A stretch of DNA of 16,439 nucleotides from Clostridia bacterium (GTDB lineage Bacteria > Bacillota > Sulfobacillia > SLMV01): NCBI GenBank assembly GCA_003554565.1, contig PWGR01000018.1:1-16439 (forward strand). The letters run 5' to 3'. The position numbers and the translations under genes were made by a program. Position 1 is the stretch's first letter, and every line of letters starts with the position of its first letter. The notes beneath the pieces were generated by a model. That model saw only the letters and a list, made by a program, of their open reading frames with translations, made no database searches and was not told where the DNA came from. Below, piece by piece: positions 5,273-13,773 of the stretch.

Positions 5273-7126
5273 ATGGAGTACAAGCTGGCAGAAATTGACC
5301 TGAGTGACGGGAGGGTCAGGGAACGATGGGTACCTCCTGAGTACGTTAAGCGTTTTTTCGGTGCAAGCGGCCTGGCCTTTGCTCTCATTGCGGGAGAGGG
5401 AGCTCCGGATGTGGATCCGCTCGGCGGCGAAAACCCGCTGATGCTTTTTGCTGGACTGCTCACCGCTACCCCGGTTCCGACTGCCTGCAAGGTCTCGGCG
5501 GTGGCCAGGTCCCCGCAGACCGGCCTTTACAGCGAGTCGACTTTTGGTGGGCACTGGGGGCGGGCGCTGAAAGGCACCGGGTATTCGGGGGTGATTGTGC
5601 GCGGGGTGGCCTCCGAACCCACCTATCTGGAGATCACCCCCGATGGGGCGCAGATCCACCCCGCAGGTGATCTTTGGGGTGCGGATACATTTGAGACGGC
5701 CGGGCGCCTGCAATCACGCTGCGGGGACGAGGCAGAAGTGGCGGCGATCGGCCCGGCCGGAGAAAACCGCGTACCCTTTGCATCGGTGATTGTGGGCGGC
5801 AATCATGCGCGGGCTGCCGGTCGAACCGGCATGGGTGCGGTCATGGGCGCCAAGCAGCTCAAGGCTATCGTAGTCAGAGGCGACAGGCGGCCGGAAGTAA
5901 AAGACCCGGACGGGTTGAGGCGCGTCACCAGGGGCCTTATGTCCGAGCTGCAGGAGCGAACTGAACTGCTGCGCGATTTCGGTACCGCCGGTGGGGTTCA
6001 GACGGTCGAACACAGCGGGGATCTGCCGATTGAAAACTGGAGAGAGGGGAGCTGGAAAGAGGGGGCGAGGCGCACCAGCGGACAGTACATGGCGCGGTCC
6101 ATGCTGGCCGGTCACTATGCCTGCTTCGGCTGTCCGATCCGCTGCGGAAAGGACATGGAGGTGCCTTCCGGCGAATTTGCCGGCACGGTTTCACACGGTC
6201 CCGAGTATGAGACCTGTGCGGCATTTGGATCGATGATCTGCAATGATGATCCTCAGATCCTGGTGCAGGCCACCGACCTGGCCAACCGCCTCGGGCTGGA
6301 CACCATTTCCGCCGGTTCGGCAATTGCGTTCGCCATGGAGTGCTCCGAAAAGGACCTGATAGAGGAAGATATTCGCTGGGGTGACGGCGATGCCCTGATC
6401 TCACTGTTGAGTGACATCGCACACCGCAGGGGACTGGGGGAGCTGCTATCGCGGGGTACGCGGGCAGCCGCTGAACAGCTGGGCCCCCTGGCGCGCGAGT
6501 ACGTCGTGGACGTCAAGGGCCTGGATGTGGCCTACCACGACCCCCGTGCCTTCACCAGCATGGCGGTGAACTACGCCACGGCCAACCGTGGAGGGTGCCA
6601 CCTGGAGGGCCTGACCTACTTCGTGGAGGGCGGGTCTTTCTGGGGGGAGAGGATGGGAATGAGCGAGCATTGGGCCCCCGCCGGTACGGAGGGGAAGGCG
6701 GAACTCACCGCTGCCATGCAGAATTACCTCTCTGTACTCAACTCGCTTGGCCTGTGCAAGTTCTTACTGCGCGGGGGAGTTGGGCCGAAGAGTGTGGCCG
6801 AGTGGCTGAATGCCGCGTGCGGTACCTCGTTGGACGGCCGCGAGCTGATGGCGGCCGGCGCGCGCACCTTTAACCTCAAACGCCTGGTCAATGTGGCCCT
6901 CGGAGTCAGCCGGGCGGATGACACACTTCCACCCCGCCTGCTAACTCATCCCCGTCCGTCCGGTGGTGCACGCGGTGTACTGCCGCATCTGGGCAAGATG
7001 CTGGCCGAGTACTACGAGGTGCGGGGATGGTCGGAAGAGGGAATACCGACGGAGGAAATCTGTGCGGGCATCGGCCTCGACTTGGCCACTCTGTCCGCCC
7101 TGAGGGAGAGGAGTGTACAGTCATGA
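5273..7126 (+). CDS. aor: Aldehyde:ferredoxin oxidoreductase (tungsten/molybdenum pterin enzyme)
   Basis: 617 aa, close to the family's 605-620. AOR oxidises aldehydes to carboxylic acids in the cytoplasm with a W or Mo bis-pterin centre and passes electrons to ferredoxin. The [4Fe-4S] ligands are C284, C287 and C291 in HYACFGCPIRCGKDM, plus C495 in LNSLGLCKFLL, the same arrangement as Pyrococcus furiosus AOR (C288, C291, C295, C494). The pterin region GPEYETCAAFGSMICNDD starts at 309. VKGLDVAYHDPRAFTSMAVN (414-433) and ATANRGGCHLEG (435-446, with His443) fit the active-site region. The typical ending RGWSEEGIPTEE is present. ATG 5273 is chosen because GGGAGG lies upstream and the N-terminus matches the family. 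Its last codon and stop overlap the aminotransferase start. The substrate is unknown; context suggests semialdehydes. Confidence 0.96.
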   Translation: MEYKLAEIDLSDGRVRERWVPPEYVKRFFGASGLAFALIAGEGAPDVDPLGGENPLMLFAGLLTATPVPTACKVSAVARSPQTGLYSESTFGGHWGRALKGTGYSGVIVRGVASEPTYLEITPDGAQIHPAGDLWGADTFETAGRLQSRCGDEAEVAAIGPAGENRVPFASVIVGGNHARAAGRTGMGAVMGAKQLKAIVVRGDRRPEVKDPDGLRRVTRGLMSELQERTELLRDFGTAGGVQTVEHSGDLPIENWREGSWKEGARRTSGQYMARSMLAGHYACFGCPIRCGKDMEVPSGEFAGTVSHGPEYETCAAFGSMICNDDPQILVQATDLANRLGLDTISAGSAIAFAMECSEKDLIEEDIRWGDGDALISLLSDIAHRRGLGELLSRGTRAAAEQLGPLAREYVVDVKGLDVAYHDPRAFTSMAVNYATANRGGCHLEGLTYFVEGGSFWGERMGMSEHWAPAGTEGKAELTAAMQNYLSVLNSLGLCKFLLRGGVGPKSVAEWLNAACGTSLDGRELMAAGARTFNLKRLVNVALGVSRADDTLPPRLLTHPRPSGGARGVLPHLGKMLAEYYEVRGWSEEGIPTEEICAGIGLDLATLSALRERSVQS

Positions 7127-8409
7127 AAGAACCGAGAGATTGGGTGCAGGGCCAGCGGAGCTACCTGTACCCGGCGGTCAGCACCTACTACGAGGAGCCC
7201 CTGACCCTGGTGCGGGGCGAGGGGATGTACCTGTATGATGAGGCTCAACAGCCCTATCTGGACTTTTTTGCCGGAATCCTGACCGTGAACGTGGGGCATG
7301 GCAACCCGGAGGTGGCAAGCAGGATGTGTGATCAGATCCGGACCCTCGGGCACACTTCCACCCTCTACGTCACCGGACCCCAGGTGAAGCTGGCGGAGAA
7401 ACTGGCGGGCCTGGCGCCGGGTCGCGTGCGCCGCAGCTTCTTCACCAACAGCGGGACCGAGGCCAATGAGACAGCGGTTCTGTCTGCTCAGATGCACACA
7501 GGCAGGCAGGAGATTGTCGCGCTGCGGCACTGCTACAGCGGCCGCTCCATGCTGGCCATGTCCGTCACCGCACAGAATGCCTGGCGTGTCGGCGGTACAC
7601 ACATAGCCGGCATCAAGCACGCCCACAGCCCATACTGTTACCGCTGTGCCTTCGGGCGCAGCTACCCCGGCTGTGATCTGGAATGCGCGCGTGACGTGGA
7701 AGAGCTCATTCAGACCACCACATCCGGGGCAATTGCCGCCTTCATAGCCGAGCCCATACTCGGGGTGGGTGGATTCATAACCCCGCCGCCGGAATATTTC
7801 CAGGAAGTGGAGCGCATCATCCGCGAGTACGGTGGACTATTTATCGCCGACGAGGTGCAGACAGGGTTTGCCAGAACCGGCGACAGGTGGTTCGGAATAG
7901 AGCACTGGGGAGTCGAACCGGACCTGATTACCTGCGCCAAGGGCATGGCCAACGGTGCGCCGATCGGGGCGACCCTGGCCACCGATGAGGTGGCGGAATC
8001 CTGGCAGGGTAAGACCATCTCCACATTCGGCGGCAACCCCGTGAGCAGCGCTGCTTCCCTTGCCACTATCGAGCATATCGAGGAACAAAACCTGCTGCAC
8101 AATGCGCGAAAGATGGGGGATCGGCTCCGGGACGGCCTGGAGCAGCTGAAAGAGAAGTACCGCGCAGTGGGCGATGTGCGCGGCATGGGTTTGATGCAGG
8201 GGGTAGAGGTCGTGGACGAAGATGGTGCACCAGATAGCGATTGTGTGGACCGGATCTTCGAAAAGACGCGCCAGCAGGGCCTGTTGATCGGGCGCGGGGG
8301 CCTGTACAACAACGTACTGAGGATCACACCGCCCCTGATTGCCGGGGCCGATCACATCGACGAGGGCCTGGAACTGCTGGAGCGGGCAATTTCGGCTGCG
8401 GGTGGCTGA
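7123..8409 (+). CDS. Class III PLP-dependent aminotransferase, AGXT2-like
   Basis: 428 aa. Fold-type I class III landmarks are FFTNSGTEANETAVLSAQ (106-123) for PLP phosphate binding, FIADEVQTGFARTGDRWFG (240-258) with Asp243 for the pyridine nitrogen, and LITCAKGMANGAPIGA (268-283) with Lys273 as the Schiff-base lysine. The Cys-rich segment SPYCYRCAFGRSYPGCDLEC (169-188) is characteristic of the alanine-glyoxylate / 3-aminoisobutyrate-pyruvate (AGXT2-like) branch. Enzymes of this class move terminal or beta-amino groups and yield semialdehydes or oxo acids. ATG 7123 overlaps the AOR stop (ATGA), and GAGAGGAG about 10 nt upstream supports it. The frame is open upstream to 7027, but that part only overlaps AOR. 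The tight coupling suggests that AOR consumes the aldehyde product. Confidence 0.93.
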   Translation: MKEPRDWVQGQRSYLYPAVSTYYEEPLTLVRGEGMYLYDEAQQPYLDFFAGILTVNVGHGNPEVASRMCDQIRTLGHTSTLYVTGPQVKLAEKLAGLAPGRVRRSFFTNSGTEANETAVLSAQMHTGRQEIVALRHCYSGRSMLAMSVTAQNAWRVGGTHIAGIKHAHSPYCYRCAFGRSYPGCDLECARDVEELIQTTTSGAIAAFIAEPILGVGGFITPPPEYFQEVERIIREYGGLFIADEVQTGFARTGDRWFGIEHWGVEPDLITCAKGMANGAPIGATLATDEVAESWQGKTISTFGGNPVSSAASLATIEHIEEQNLLHNARKMGDRLRDGLEQLKEKYRAVGDVRGMGLMQGVEVVDEDGAPDSDCVDRIFEKTRQQGLLIGRGGLYNNVLRITPPLIAGADHIDEGLELLERAISAAGG

Positions 8410-8411
8410 TC

Positions 8412-8663
8412 ATGGCAGGTGACGGGGAAGATATCCGGGTCCAACTGCGGGTTTACGGACACCTCGTCTGGTACCTGGATGAGGATGATTCCCGAAAAGT
8501 CAATCTGTCCGCAGGTGTCGACGCCGGGGATCTGATGCGAATCTCAGGAGTCCCCACCGCAGAGGTGTCGGCAATTATGATCAACGGGCGGCGCGCAGGG
8601 ACAGAGGTTACGCTGCGGGACGGCGATTGCGTGGAGTTCATTCCTGTATTGTCCGGTGGGTGA
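8412..8663 (+). CDS. MoaD/ThiS-family ubiquitin-like sulfur carrier
   Basis: 83 aa, the usual size. The beta-grasp pattern is visible: RVQLRVYGHLVWYL (9-22) for the first strands, AIMINGRRAG (54-63), DGDCVEFIPVLSGG (70-83), and the C-terminal Gly-Gly that is adenylated and thiocarboxylated. MoaD donates sulfur for the molybdopterin dithiolene; relatives are often encoded beside AOR genes and are thought to serve tungstopterin synthesis. It starts 2 nt after the aminotransferase stop, and a weak GGGTGG is the only upstream Shine-Dalgarno, suggesting translation coupled to the aminotransferase. No MoaE or MoeB partner is in the window. A ThiS-like role is possible but less likely in this context. 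Confidence 0.9.
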   Translation: MAGDGEDIRVQLRVYGHLVWYLDEDDSRKVNLSAGVDAGDLMRISGVPTAEVSAIMINGRRAGTEVTLRDGDCVEFIPVLSGG

Positions 8664-8705
8664 ACCATCGGCCGCCGGGCATCGATCAGAGAGGAGAATA
8701 CTGAT

Positions 8706-10142
8706 TTGACCTGTGAGAAATGGGAGGCCCGATCAGAGTTTGCCGAGTTTGTCTGGGAGACGATGGAGGAACACGACGCCCCCGGGGTGTCTGTCGCGGT
8801 GGCGGATGCCTCGGACGTGCTTTACGCGGAGGGGTTTGGCTACAGGGACCGCGAACGCGGGCTGCCGGCGTCACCCGAGACGGTGTACGGTGTGGCCTCG
8901 ATCACCAAGTCGTTCGCTGCTCTGGCCATCATGCTCTCCGAGACGGACGGGGCGATCACGGCTGCTGATACGGTGATCAAGCACCTGCCCGAATTCACCT
9001 TCTCCGGTGATGAATGGGACCGGGCAATGAGCATTCATCATTTCCTCACCCACACCTCCGGTCTTCCGCCGACCGGGGCACTGCGTTACTGTATGGTGCG
9101 CAGCATGGAGGGAGACCCGATGGTGGAGCAGCTGCGCGAGGCAGGGAGGTGGGAGGAGTGGGTGGACCGCGATCCCATCGACGACTACGAGGGGCTCCTT
9201 CAGTACCTTGCGGAGGTGGGGGAAAGCCCCCTGGGACGCCCCGGCGAGCAGTTCAGCTACTCCAATGATGCCTACTCGCTACTTGGGACCATCGTACAGC
9301 GAGCCAACCAGTGTTCATTTGAGGAGTACGTGCAGGAGCGAATTCTCGGCCCGCTGGGCATGCACGACAGTACCTTTGATCTGGAGTGCGTCCAGAGCTG
9401 TGATGAGGCTACCCAGCTGTACGCCAAGGATTCCGGGGGGGACCTGTATCTTTCACCCAGATGGCAGGATGCGCCGGCGATGGTGGGGGCCGGTTTTCTG
9501 CGCTCCACTGCCCTCGATCTCGTCCGGTGCGGCCAGTTTTACCTCCGCGGAGGCGAGGCGAACGGCCGGCGCATTATTGGCGCGGATTCTCTGACCCGCA
9601 TGGCCACGGCATATTTCCCGGCCGGTCGAATGCAGTCTTACGGGTACGGGCTGATGATCCGTCCGGACTACTCGGGGGTCACCCTGGTCGAACACGGGGG
9701 AAGCCTCAAGGGCATATCTTCCCATTTCGGTTATGTGCCGGAAAAAGGACTGACTGTCAGCGTGCTGTGCAACCTGCAGGGAGTGCCCGTCAGCAAGATA
9801 TGGCTCGCTGCAGTGAACCTGCTGCTGGGGCTTCCCATCGATGAGAAGCGAAGTGAGGAGCCGGAGTACGATGCAGGCGAAAAAGAGCTGAGCCGTTTTG
9901 TGGGCACTTATCGCTCAGGCGAGGGAGCCAGACTGTACATCTACCCGGAGGATGGAGAAATGTACGCCGAGATTGAAGGCGAAAAATCCCACCTGCGGCC
10001 CAGCGGTCCCGACACGGCCGCGATCATGAGCCGAGGCCAGGAATCGATGATCCGTTTCATCCCCGGCCCGACTGGCGAGGTCCGGGCAGTCTACGCCGGG
10101 CTCCGCATAATCCCCAAGATCAGCGACGAGCCCGACGGTTGA
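8706..10142 (+). CDS. Cytoplasmic serine hydrolase, beta-lactamase/D-aminopeptidase superfamily
   Basis: 478 aa. It has the penicillin-recognising-enzyme triad: SITK (65-68, nucleophile Ser65 and Lys68), YSN (185-187, Tyr185) and HGG (330-332) in place of KTG. The region VHGVASIT-like start, LTHTSGL (114-120) and LLGTIVQRA (192-200) are typical of class C-like esterases and D-amino-acid peptidases. A C-terminal lipocalin-like strand-rich domain begins at RFVGTYRSGEGARLYIY (397-413). No signal peptide is visible, so it should act in the cytoplasm, unlike true beta-lactamases. The start is TTG 8706 with GAGAGGAG about 9 nt upstream; there is no better ATG. It sits 42 nt after the MoaD-like gene and tail-to-tail with D-aminoacylases, which fits hydrolysis of D-amino-acid amides, esters or peptides (inferred). 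Confidence 0.88.
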   Translation: MTCEKWEARSEFAEFVWETMEEHDAPGVSVAVADASDVLYAEGFGYRDRERGLPASPETVYGVASITKSFAALAIMLSETDGAITAADTVIKHLPEFTFSGDEWDRAMSIHHFLTHTSGLPPTGALRYCMVRSMEGDPMVEQLREAGRWEEWVDRDPIDDYEGLLQYLAEVGESPLGRPGEQFSYSNDAYSLLGTIVQRANQCSFEEYVQERILGPLGMHDSTFDLECVQSCDEATQLYAKDSGGDLYLSPRWQDAPAMVGAGFLRSTALDLVRCGQFYLRGGEANGRRIIGADSLTRMATAYFPAGRMQSYGYGLMIRPDYSGVTLVEHGGSLKGISSHFGYVPEKGLTVSVLCNLQGVPVSKIWLAAVNLLLGLPIDEKRSEEPEYDAGEKELSRFVGTYRSGEGARLYIYPEDGEMYAEIEGEKSHLRPSGPDTAAIMSRGQESMIRFIPGPTGEVRAVYAGLRIIPKISDEPDG

Positions 10143-10338
10143 TGACAATAACGGGGGAGGGGCAGGAGAGAGCAGCATCGCTGCACCTCCCCTGAAGATC
10201 GAAGCGGAATATTTGTCCCACCACAAAACTCGTGGAAATTCCTTTGCCCGGGCAGTCAAAAATCCTGCGCTCGTGCGGTGAGCCGGTGTCTGTCTTATTT
10301 AGTACCGGAGGGAAGATGCCCCAGTGTCGGCTGTGCGT
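10143..10338. other. Convergent intergenic region, 196 bp
   Basis: This gap lies between the serine hydrolase and the second D-aminoacylase, which end towards each other. It holds the terminator-like hairpin listed below, a GCCCGGGC palindrome near 10246, and a weak CCGGT/ACCGG pair near 10283-10308. No small gene with a ribosome-binding site was seen. Confidence 0.5.
10154..10192. terminator. GC-rich hairpin after the serine hydrolase gene
   Basis: GGGGAGG (10154-10160) pairs with CCTCCCC (10186-10192); after one G/A mismatch GCAG (10162-10165) pairs with CTGC (10181-10184). The loop contains a second small hairpin, GCAGC-atc-GCTGC. It starts 11 nt after the serine hydrolase stop. No T-run follows on the plus strand; on the minus strand the exit side is moderately T-rich (CGTTATTGTC), so it may stop transcripts from the D-aminoacylase side. 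Confidence 0.4.
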
Positions 10339-11925
10339 CTAACCGATCCTTCGCACCACATCTCCCGGCCTTGAACCCGTCGGTTCGCCCTCGCGTATGA
10401 CCGGAGAGCCATTTACAAGGACCCAGTCGATACCGCACGGAGAGGCGCTGGGATCATCCAGCGAGGCGCGGTCGGCAACCCGGTCCGGGTCGAACAGTAC
10501 GATATCAGCGATTGCGTCCTCCCGTATGATCCCCCGGTCGGTAAGACTGAGCCAGCTGGCCGGCAGTCCGGTGCACTTGTATACGGCCTCTTCCAGCTCC
10601 AGAACCCCCTCATCCCGCACATAACGACCGAGGAGGCGGGGATAGGCGCCGTAGGCGCGCGGGTGAATTGGATGAGACGAAGTCGACGGGTCATCAATCG
10701 CGGGGGCATCGGTGCAGATGCTCGCCCTGGGATGCCGCATTATGGTGCGCACATCCTTTTTACACATAGTGAATGCGCAGACGGTGTCGCCCCCGTCGGA
10801 GATGGCCAGGTCCCGGAGAATTTCTGTCGGATCCTCGCCCGCTGCCCCGGCCAGATCGCCTATGGTATGACCCTGCCAATCCGGTCGCCTGCGGCTTTTC
10901 AACACCGTGTATCCCCAGCGAAAGGCGGCAATCTCGCTGTGCCAGCCGGGATAACCGTGGCGCAGGTCGCGGCGCAGTCTGTCAAAGTCCTCCCGCTCGC
11001 GCATGCGCCGCACAGTCTCTTTTCGGCCATCGCTGGTGAACCAGGGCGGAAAGAGAGAGAATAGATCCTTGGCCGCCGCGAAAGTGTATGGATACACGTC
11101 AAGACGCACATCTTCCCCGGAGGCGACGCGCTCGTCCACCAGGGCCAGGCTATGCGTCACAGTACCCCAGTTGTCCGGGATCATGGCCTTGTGGTGAGAA
11201 AGCTGCACCGGCACCTCGAGTTCTGCACCGATGTCCAGGGCCTCACGCACTGACGGCAGCAGCCCCCAGGCCTCATCCTTCAGGTGCGAGGCGTAGAAAA
11301 CACCCTCTCGGCAAGTGAGGTCACGTGCAGCGGCGGCAATTTCCTCTGCTTCCGCGTAGCAGCCCGGTACATAATCACGACCGGTAGAAATACCGTAGGC
11401 GCCGGCCCGGAGACATTCTGTCATCATCTTTCGCATGGCCTGTATCTCCGCACTGTCAGCGGGCCGGGTGGCGTCCATTCCCATGACCCCGCCCCGCACT
11501 GTTCCGTGTCCGGCCAGCATGGCCACGTTGATGCCTGTTCCCCGCTCCTGCAGGTGGGCGAACCATTCGTCCATGGGACCGGCCCAGGGGGTTCGCCCGG
11601 GCAGGCGGTCGGGATCCGCCATGTCGCCGCGTGCCGGTGCGGTAGAGGAGCCGCAGTTTCCGCCGAGAACGAGAGTGATTCCCTGTGCTGCCAGGTTAAA
11701 AGCGCCGTGGTTTTCGCCCAGCGTGAAGTCGGCATGTGAATGCATGTCTATGAAACCGGGGCAGAGGACCCGCCCGTCGGCATTCACCGTGACGTCCGCG
11801 TTGTTGTGCAGATCCCGCCCCACTTCCAGGATCCTGCCGCCTGCCACGAGCACATCTGCCGGGCGGCGGGGCCCTCCCGTTCCGTCAACCAACACTGCAT
11901 CTGCAAACATGATGCTCTGCTGCAT
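10339..11925 (-). CDS. N-acyl-D-amino-acid deacylase (D-aminoacylase), Cys-type
   Basis: 528 aa from ATG 11925, an amidohydrolase-superfamily enzyme that splits N-acyl-D-amino acids to a carboxylate and a D-amino acid. Metal ligands are seen in MHSHADF (His62, His64), GGNCGSS (Cys91, the family's bridging Cys), YASHLKDEA (His214), QLSHHK (His244) and CTDAPA (catalytic Asp406). HPRAYGAYPRLLGRYVRDEG is the family's C-terminal signature. The frame can also start at TTG 11928, but ATG 11925 has AGGAG at the better distance of 7 nt. It follows the upstream paralogue by 45 nt on the same strand and so is probably its operon partner. The side-chain specificity (neutral, Asp or Glu) cannot be read from sequence. 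Confidence 0.93.
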   Translation of the reverse strand: MQQSIMFADAVLVDGTGGPRRPADVLVAGGRILEVGRDLHNNADVTVNADGRVLCPGFIDMHSHADFTLGENHGAFNLAAQGITLVLGGNCGSSTAPARGDMADPDRLPGRTPWAGPMDEWFAHLQERGTGINVAMLAGHGTVRGGVMGMDATRPADSAEIQAMRKMMTECLRAGAYGISTGRDYVPGCYAEAEEIAAAARDLTCREGVFYASHLKDEAWGLLPSVREALDIGAELEVPVQLSHHKAMIPDNWGTVTHSLALVDERVASGEDVRLDVYPYTFAAAKDLFSLFPPWFTSDGRKETVRRMREREDFDRLRRDLRHGYPGWHSEIAAFRWGYTVLKSRRRPDWQGHTIGDLAGAAGEDPTEILRDLAISDGGDTVCAFTMCKKDVRTIMRHPRASICTDAPAIDDPSTSSHPIHPRAYGAYPRLLGRYVRDEGVLELEEAVYKCTGLPASWLSLTDRGIIREDAIADIVLFDPDRVADRASLDDPSASPCGIDWVLVNGSPVIREGEPTGSRPGDVVRRIG

Positions 11926-11970
11926 CAAATCTCTCCTCTCCGCATTGACGGGCGCTCTCTCCGGCCGCCC

Positions 11971-13560
11971 CTAACCGCGCAGCACCACCCCGGCCTCCCG
12001 GGTGACGGGGAGTTCGTGATCCCGGGCGCCCCACGCGAACCGTCCGTTGACCATCACTGCTTTCAGGCCCGCGGGCGAACGTTCGGGTTTTTCATATGTG
12101 GCCCTGTCCCGCACCGATTCCGGATCGAACACCACCAGGTCTGCTTTTCGGCCCTCCGCGACGGTTCCCCGGTCGGGGATGCCCATAATGCGGCAGGGCA
12201 GGAGGGTGGCTTTGTGCACGGCCTCCGGCATAGAAAGGACGCCTCTCTCCCTGACATATTTTCCGAGCACGCGGGGGTAGGTGCCCCAGAGCCTGGGATG
12301 GGGTTTCCCGCCGTAAATCCCGTCGGTGGCAACAGCACACGCTGGATGCTTCAGGATGCTTTCCAGGTTCTCTTCACTCCCGTAGTGACTGATCATGCTG
12401 ACCTGCAGATCTTCCTCCACCAGGAGGTCGCACACCGCATCGACGGGGTCCACCCCGCGGGAGTCAGCTATTTCCTCGATTGATTGGCCCTGCAGGTCGC
12501 GGTTGTCCTCACCCGCGGTCCACGCCACCACGATGTTTTGCCACCCGACTGAGATAGCCCGGTTGTGCCAGACATCCAGTCCCTCCTGGAAGGCCGCGTG
12601 AATCTCGGAGCGTGCTCCGGGATCCCGCAGCCGCCCCAGGCAGGCGCCCGGACCGCCGTCGAGCACCCAGCCGGGAAGCACAGCGCTGAGCACCGTGCTC
12701 CCGGCAGTATAGGGATATCGATCGCAGGTGATTTCGATTCCGTCCCGTCTTGCTGCATCTATCCTCTGCAGCGCCGCGGGCAAAAGCGACCAGTTCACGC
12801 GGCCGTATGCCTGCAGGTGGGATATGTGCAGCCGCACCCCGGTCTCAGCGGCCACGTCTATCATCTCCTCCAGCGCCTCGAGAAGGTAGTGCCCCTCGTC
12901 CCGCAGGTGGACGACGCAGACGCCGTCTTGCGCGGCAACCGGCCGGTTGAGAGCGATCAGCTCGTCTTTTTGGGCATAGCTGGCCGGCGGGTAGATCAGT
13001 CCGGTGGAAAAGCCTCTGGCACCACTTTCCATGGCAAGCGCCACCAGCTCCTGCATCCTGGCCAGCTCTTCTGGCTCCGGGGGACGATCCTCACTGCCGA
13101 CTGTGCACAGACGCACCGGGCCGTGTGACACCAGCACTGCGGCATTGCTGGGCAGCTTCGCCAGGTCCAAAGCAGTGAGGTATTCCCCGAAAGTGGACCA
13201 GTTCCACCCGTCTGCGGGGTGCGGGCCGAGGAGTCCAGCGGTCAGCTGTGCCAGGTCTTCCCGGATGGCCGGGGGAGCGGGTGCCACCCCCAACCCGTCC
13301 TGGCCCAGCAGTTCCGTGGTAATGCCCTGGCGTATCTTGGCGCTCAGTGATCCGCCGAGGATTTTTAGATCTGAATGGCTGTGTGTGTCCACAAAGCCGG
13401 GGCAGACCACCTTGCCGCTTGCATCCAGGGTTCGGGCCGCAGAAGGCAGCGAATCGCCCACGGCGGCAATATGCTCGCCCAGGATTCCGATGTCGGCTGC
13501 AAAGCCCGGTGCCCCGGTGCCGTCGATTACCGTCCCACCGGATATCTTTATGTCCAGCAT
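11971..13560 (-). CDS. N-acyl-D-amino-acid deacylase paralogue with Asp at the Cys metal position
   Basis: 529 aa from ATG 13560, chosen because the family N-terminus MLDIKISGGTVIDGTG begins there and GGGAAGGGGA lies 6 nt upstream; the frame continues open to 13659 without family similarity. Amidohydrolase ligands are present: DTHSHSD (His60, His62), VHLRDEG (His218), HISHLQAYG (His248) and ATDGIYGG (Asp413), with HPRLWGTYPRVLGKYVRE as the C-terminal signature. At the place where the paralogue has GNCG, this protein has LLGQDGLGVAP, so Asp88 replaces the metal-bridging Cys. It probably belongs to a separate subfamily acting on other N-acyl-D-amino acids or D-peptides. The length is nearly equal to its neighbour's, but the two are well diverged, so duplication is old or they were brought together. 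Confidence 0.92.
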   Translation of the reverse strand: MLDIKISGGTVIDGTGAPGFAADIGILGEHIAAVGDSLPSAARTLDASGKVVCPGFVDTHSHSDLKILGGSLSAKIRQGITTELLGQDGLGVAPAPPAIREDLAQLTAGLLGPHPADGWNWSTFGEYLTALDLAKLPSNAAVLVSHGPVRLCTVGSEDRPPEPEELARMQELVALAMESGARGFSTGLIYPPASYAQKDELIALNRPVAAQDGVCVVHLRDEGHYLLEALEEMIDVAAETGVRLHISHLQAYGRVNWSLLPAALQRIDAARRDGIEITCDRYPYTAGSTVLSAVLPGWVLDGGPGACLGRLRDPGARSEIHAAFQEGLDVWHNRAISVGWQNIVVAWTAGEDNRDLQGQSIEEIADSRGVDPVDAVCDLLVEEDLQVSMISHYGSEENLESILKHPACAVATDGIYGGKPHPRLWGTYPRVLGKYVRERGVLSMPEAVHKATLLPCRIMGIPDRGTVAEGRKADLVVFDPESVRDRATYEKPERSPAGLKAVMVNGRFAWGARDHELPVTREAGVVLRG

Positions 13561-13773
13561 TGCACGTCCCCTTCCCGGAAGGCGCCCGGGTGTACGGTAG
13601 CTGACTCGATGGATCCTGCGCTCACCCGCCGCCGGAAGTCTACTCGTCCCATTAAGCACAGAAGATCAGATTCCTGCCAGGGGTTGCGGTCCCGATTTCC
13701 GGCAGGGACTGCTGCCCCCGGGGGCGAAGCCTCTGGACAGGTATGCACATGACATTGCGATGGATAAGGGGGA
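13561..13773. promoter_or_regulatory. Divergent region between deacylases and lysine-6-dehydrogenase-like gene
   Basis: The 213-bp region must hold promoters for both directions. It contains CCTGCC (13673-13678) pairing with GGCAGG (13701-13706). GGCAG (13701-13705) can alternatively pair with CTGCC (13712-13716). A 12-bp perfect palindrome GCCCCCGGGGGC lies at 13714-13725. The two pairings use the same bases and exclude each other. No clear -35/-10 boxes were found. Confidence 0.45.

Noticed and set aside
7027..7122. Upstream extension of the aminotransferase frame
   Set aside because: It lies inside the AOR gene and has no family similarity. ATG 7123 has a ribosome-binding site and a stop/start overlap.
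13561..13659. Upstream extension of the first deacylase frame
   Set aside because: The conserved N-terminus starts at ATG 13560 with a good Shine-Dalgarno, and the extension has no family similarity.
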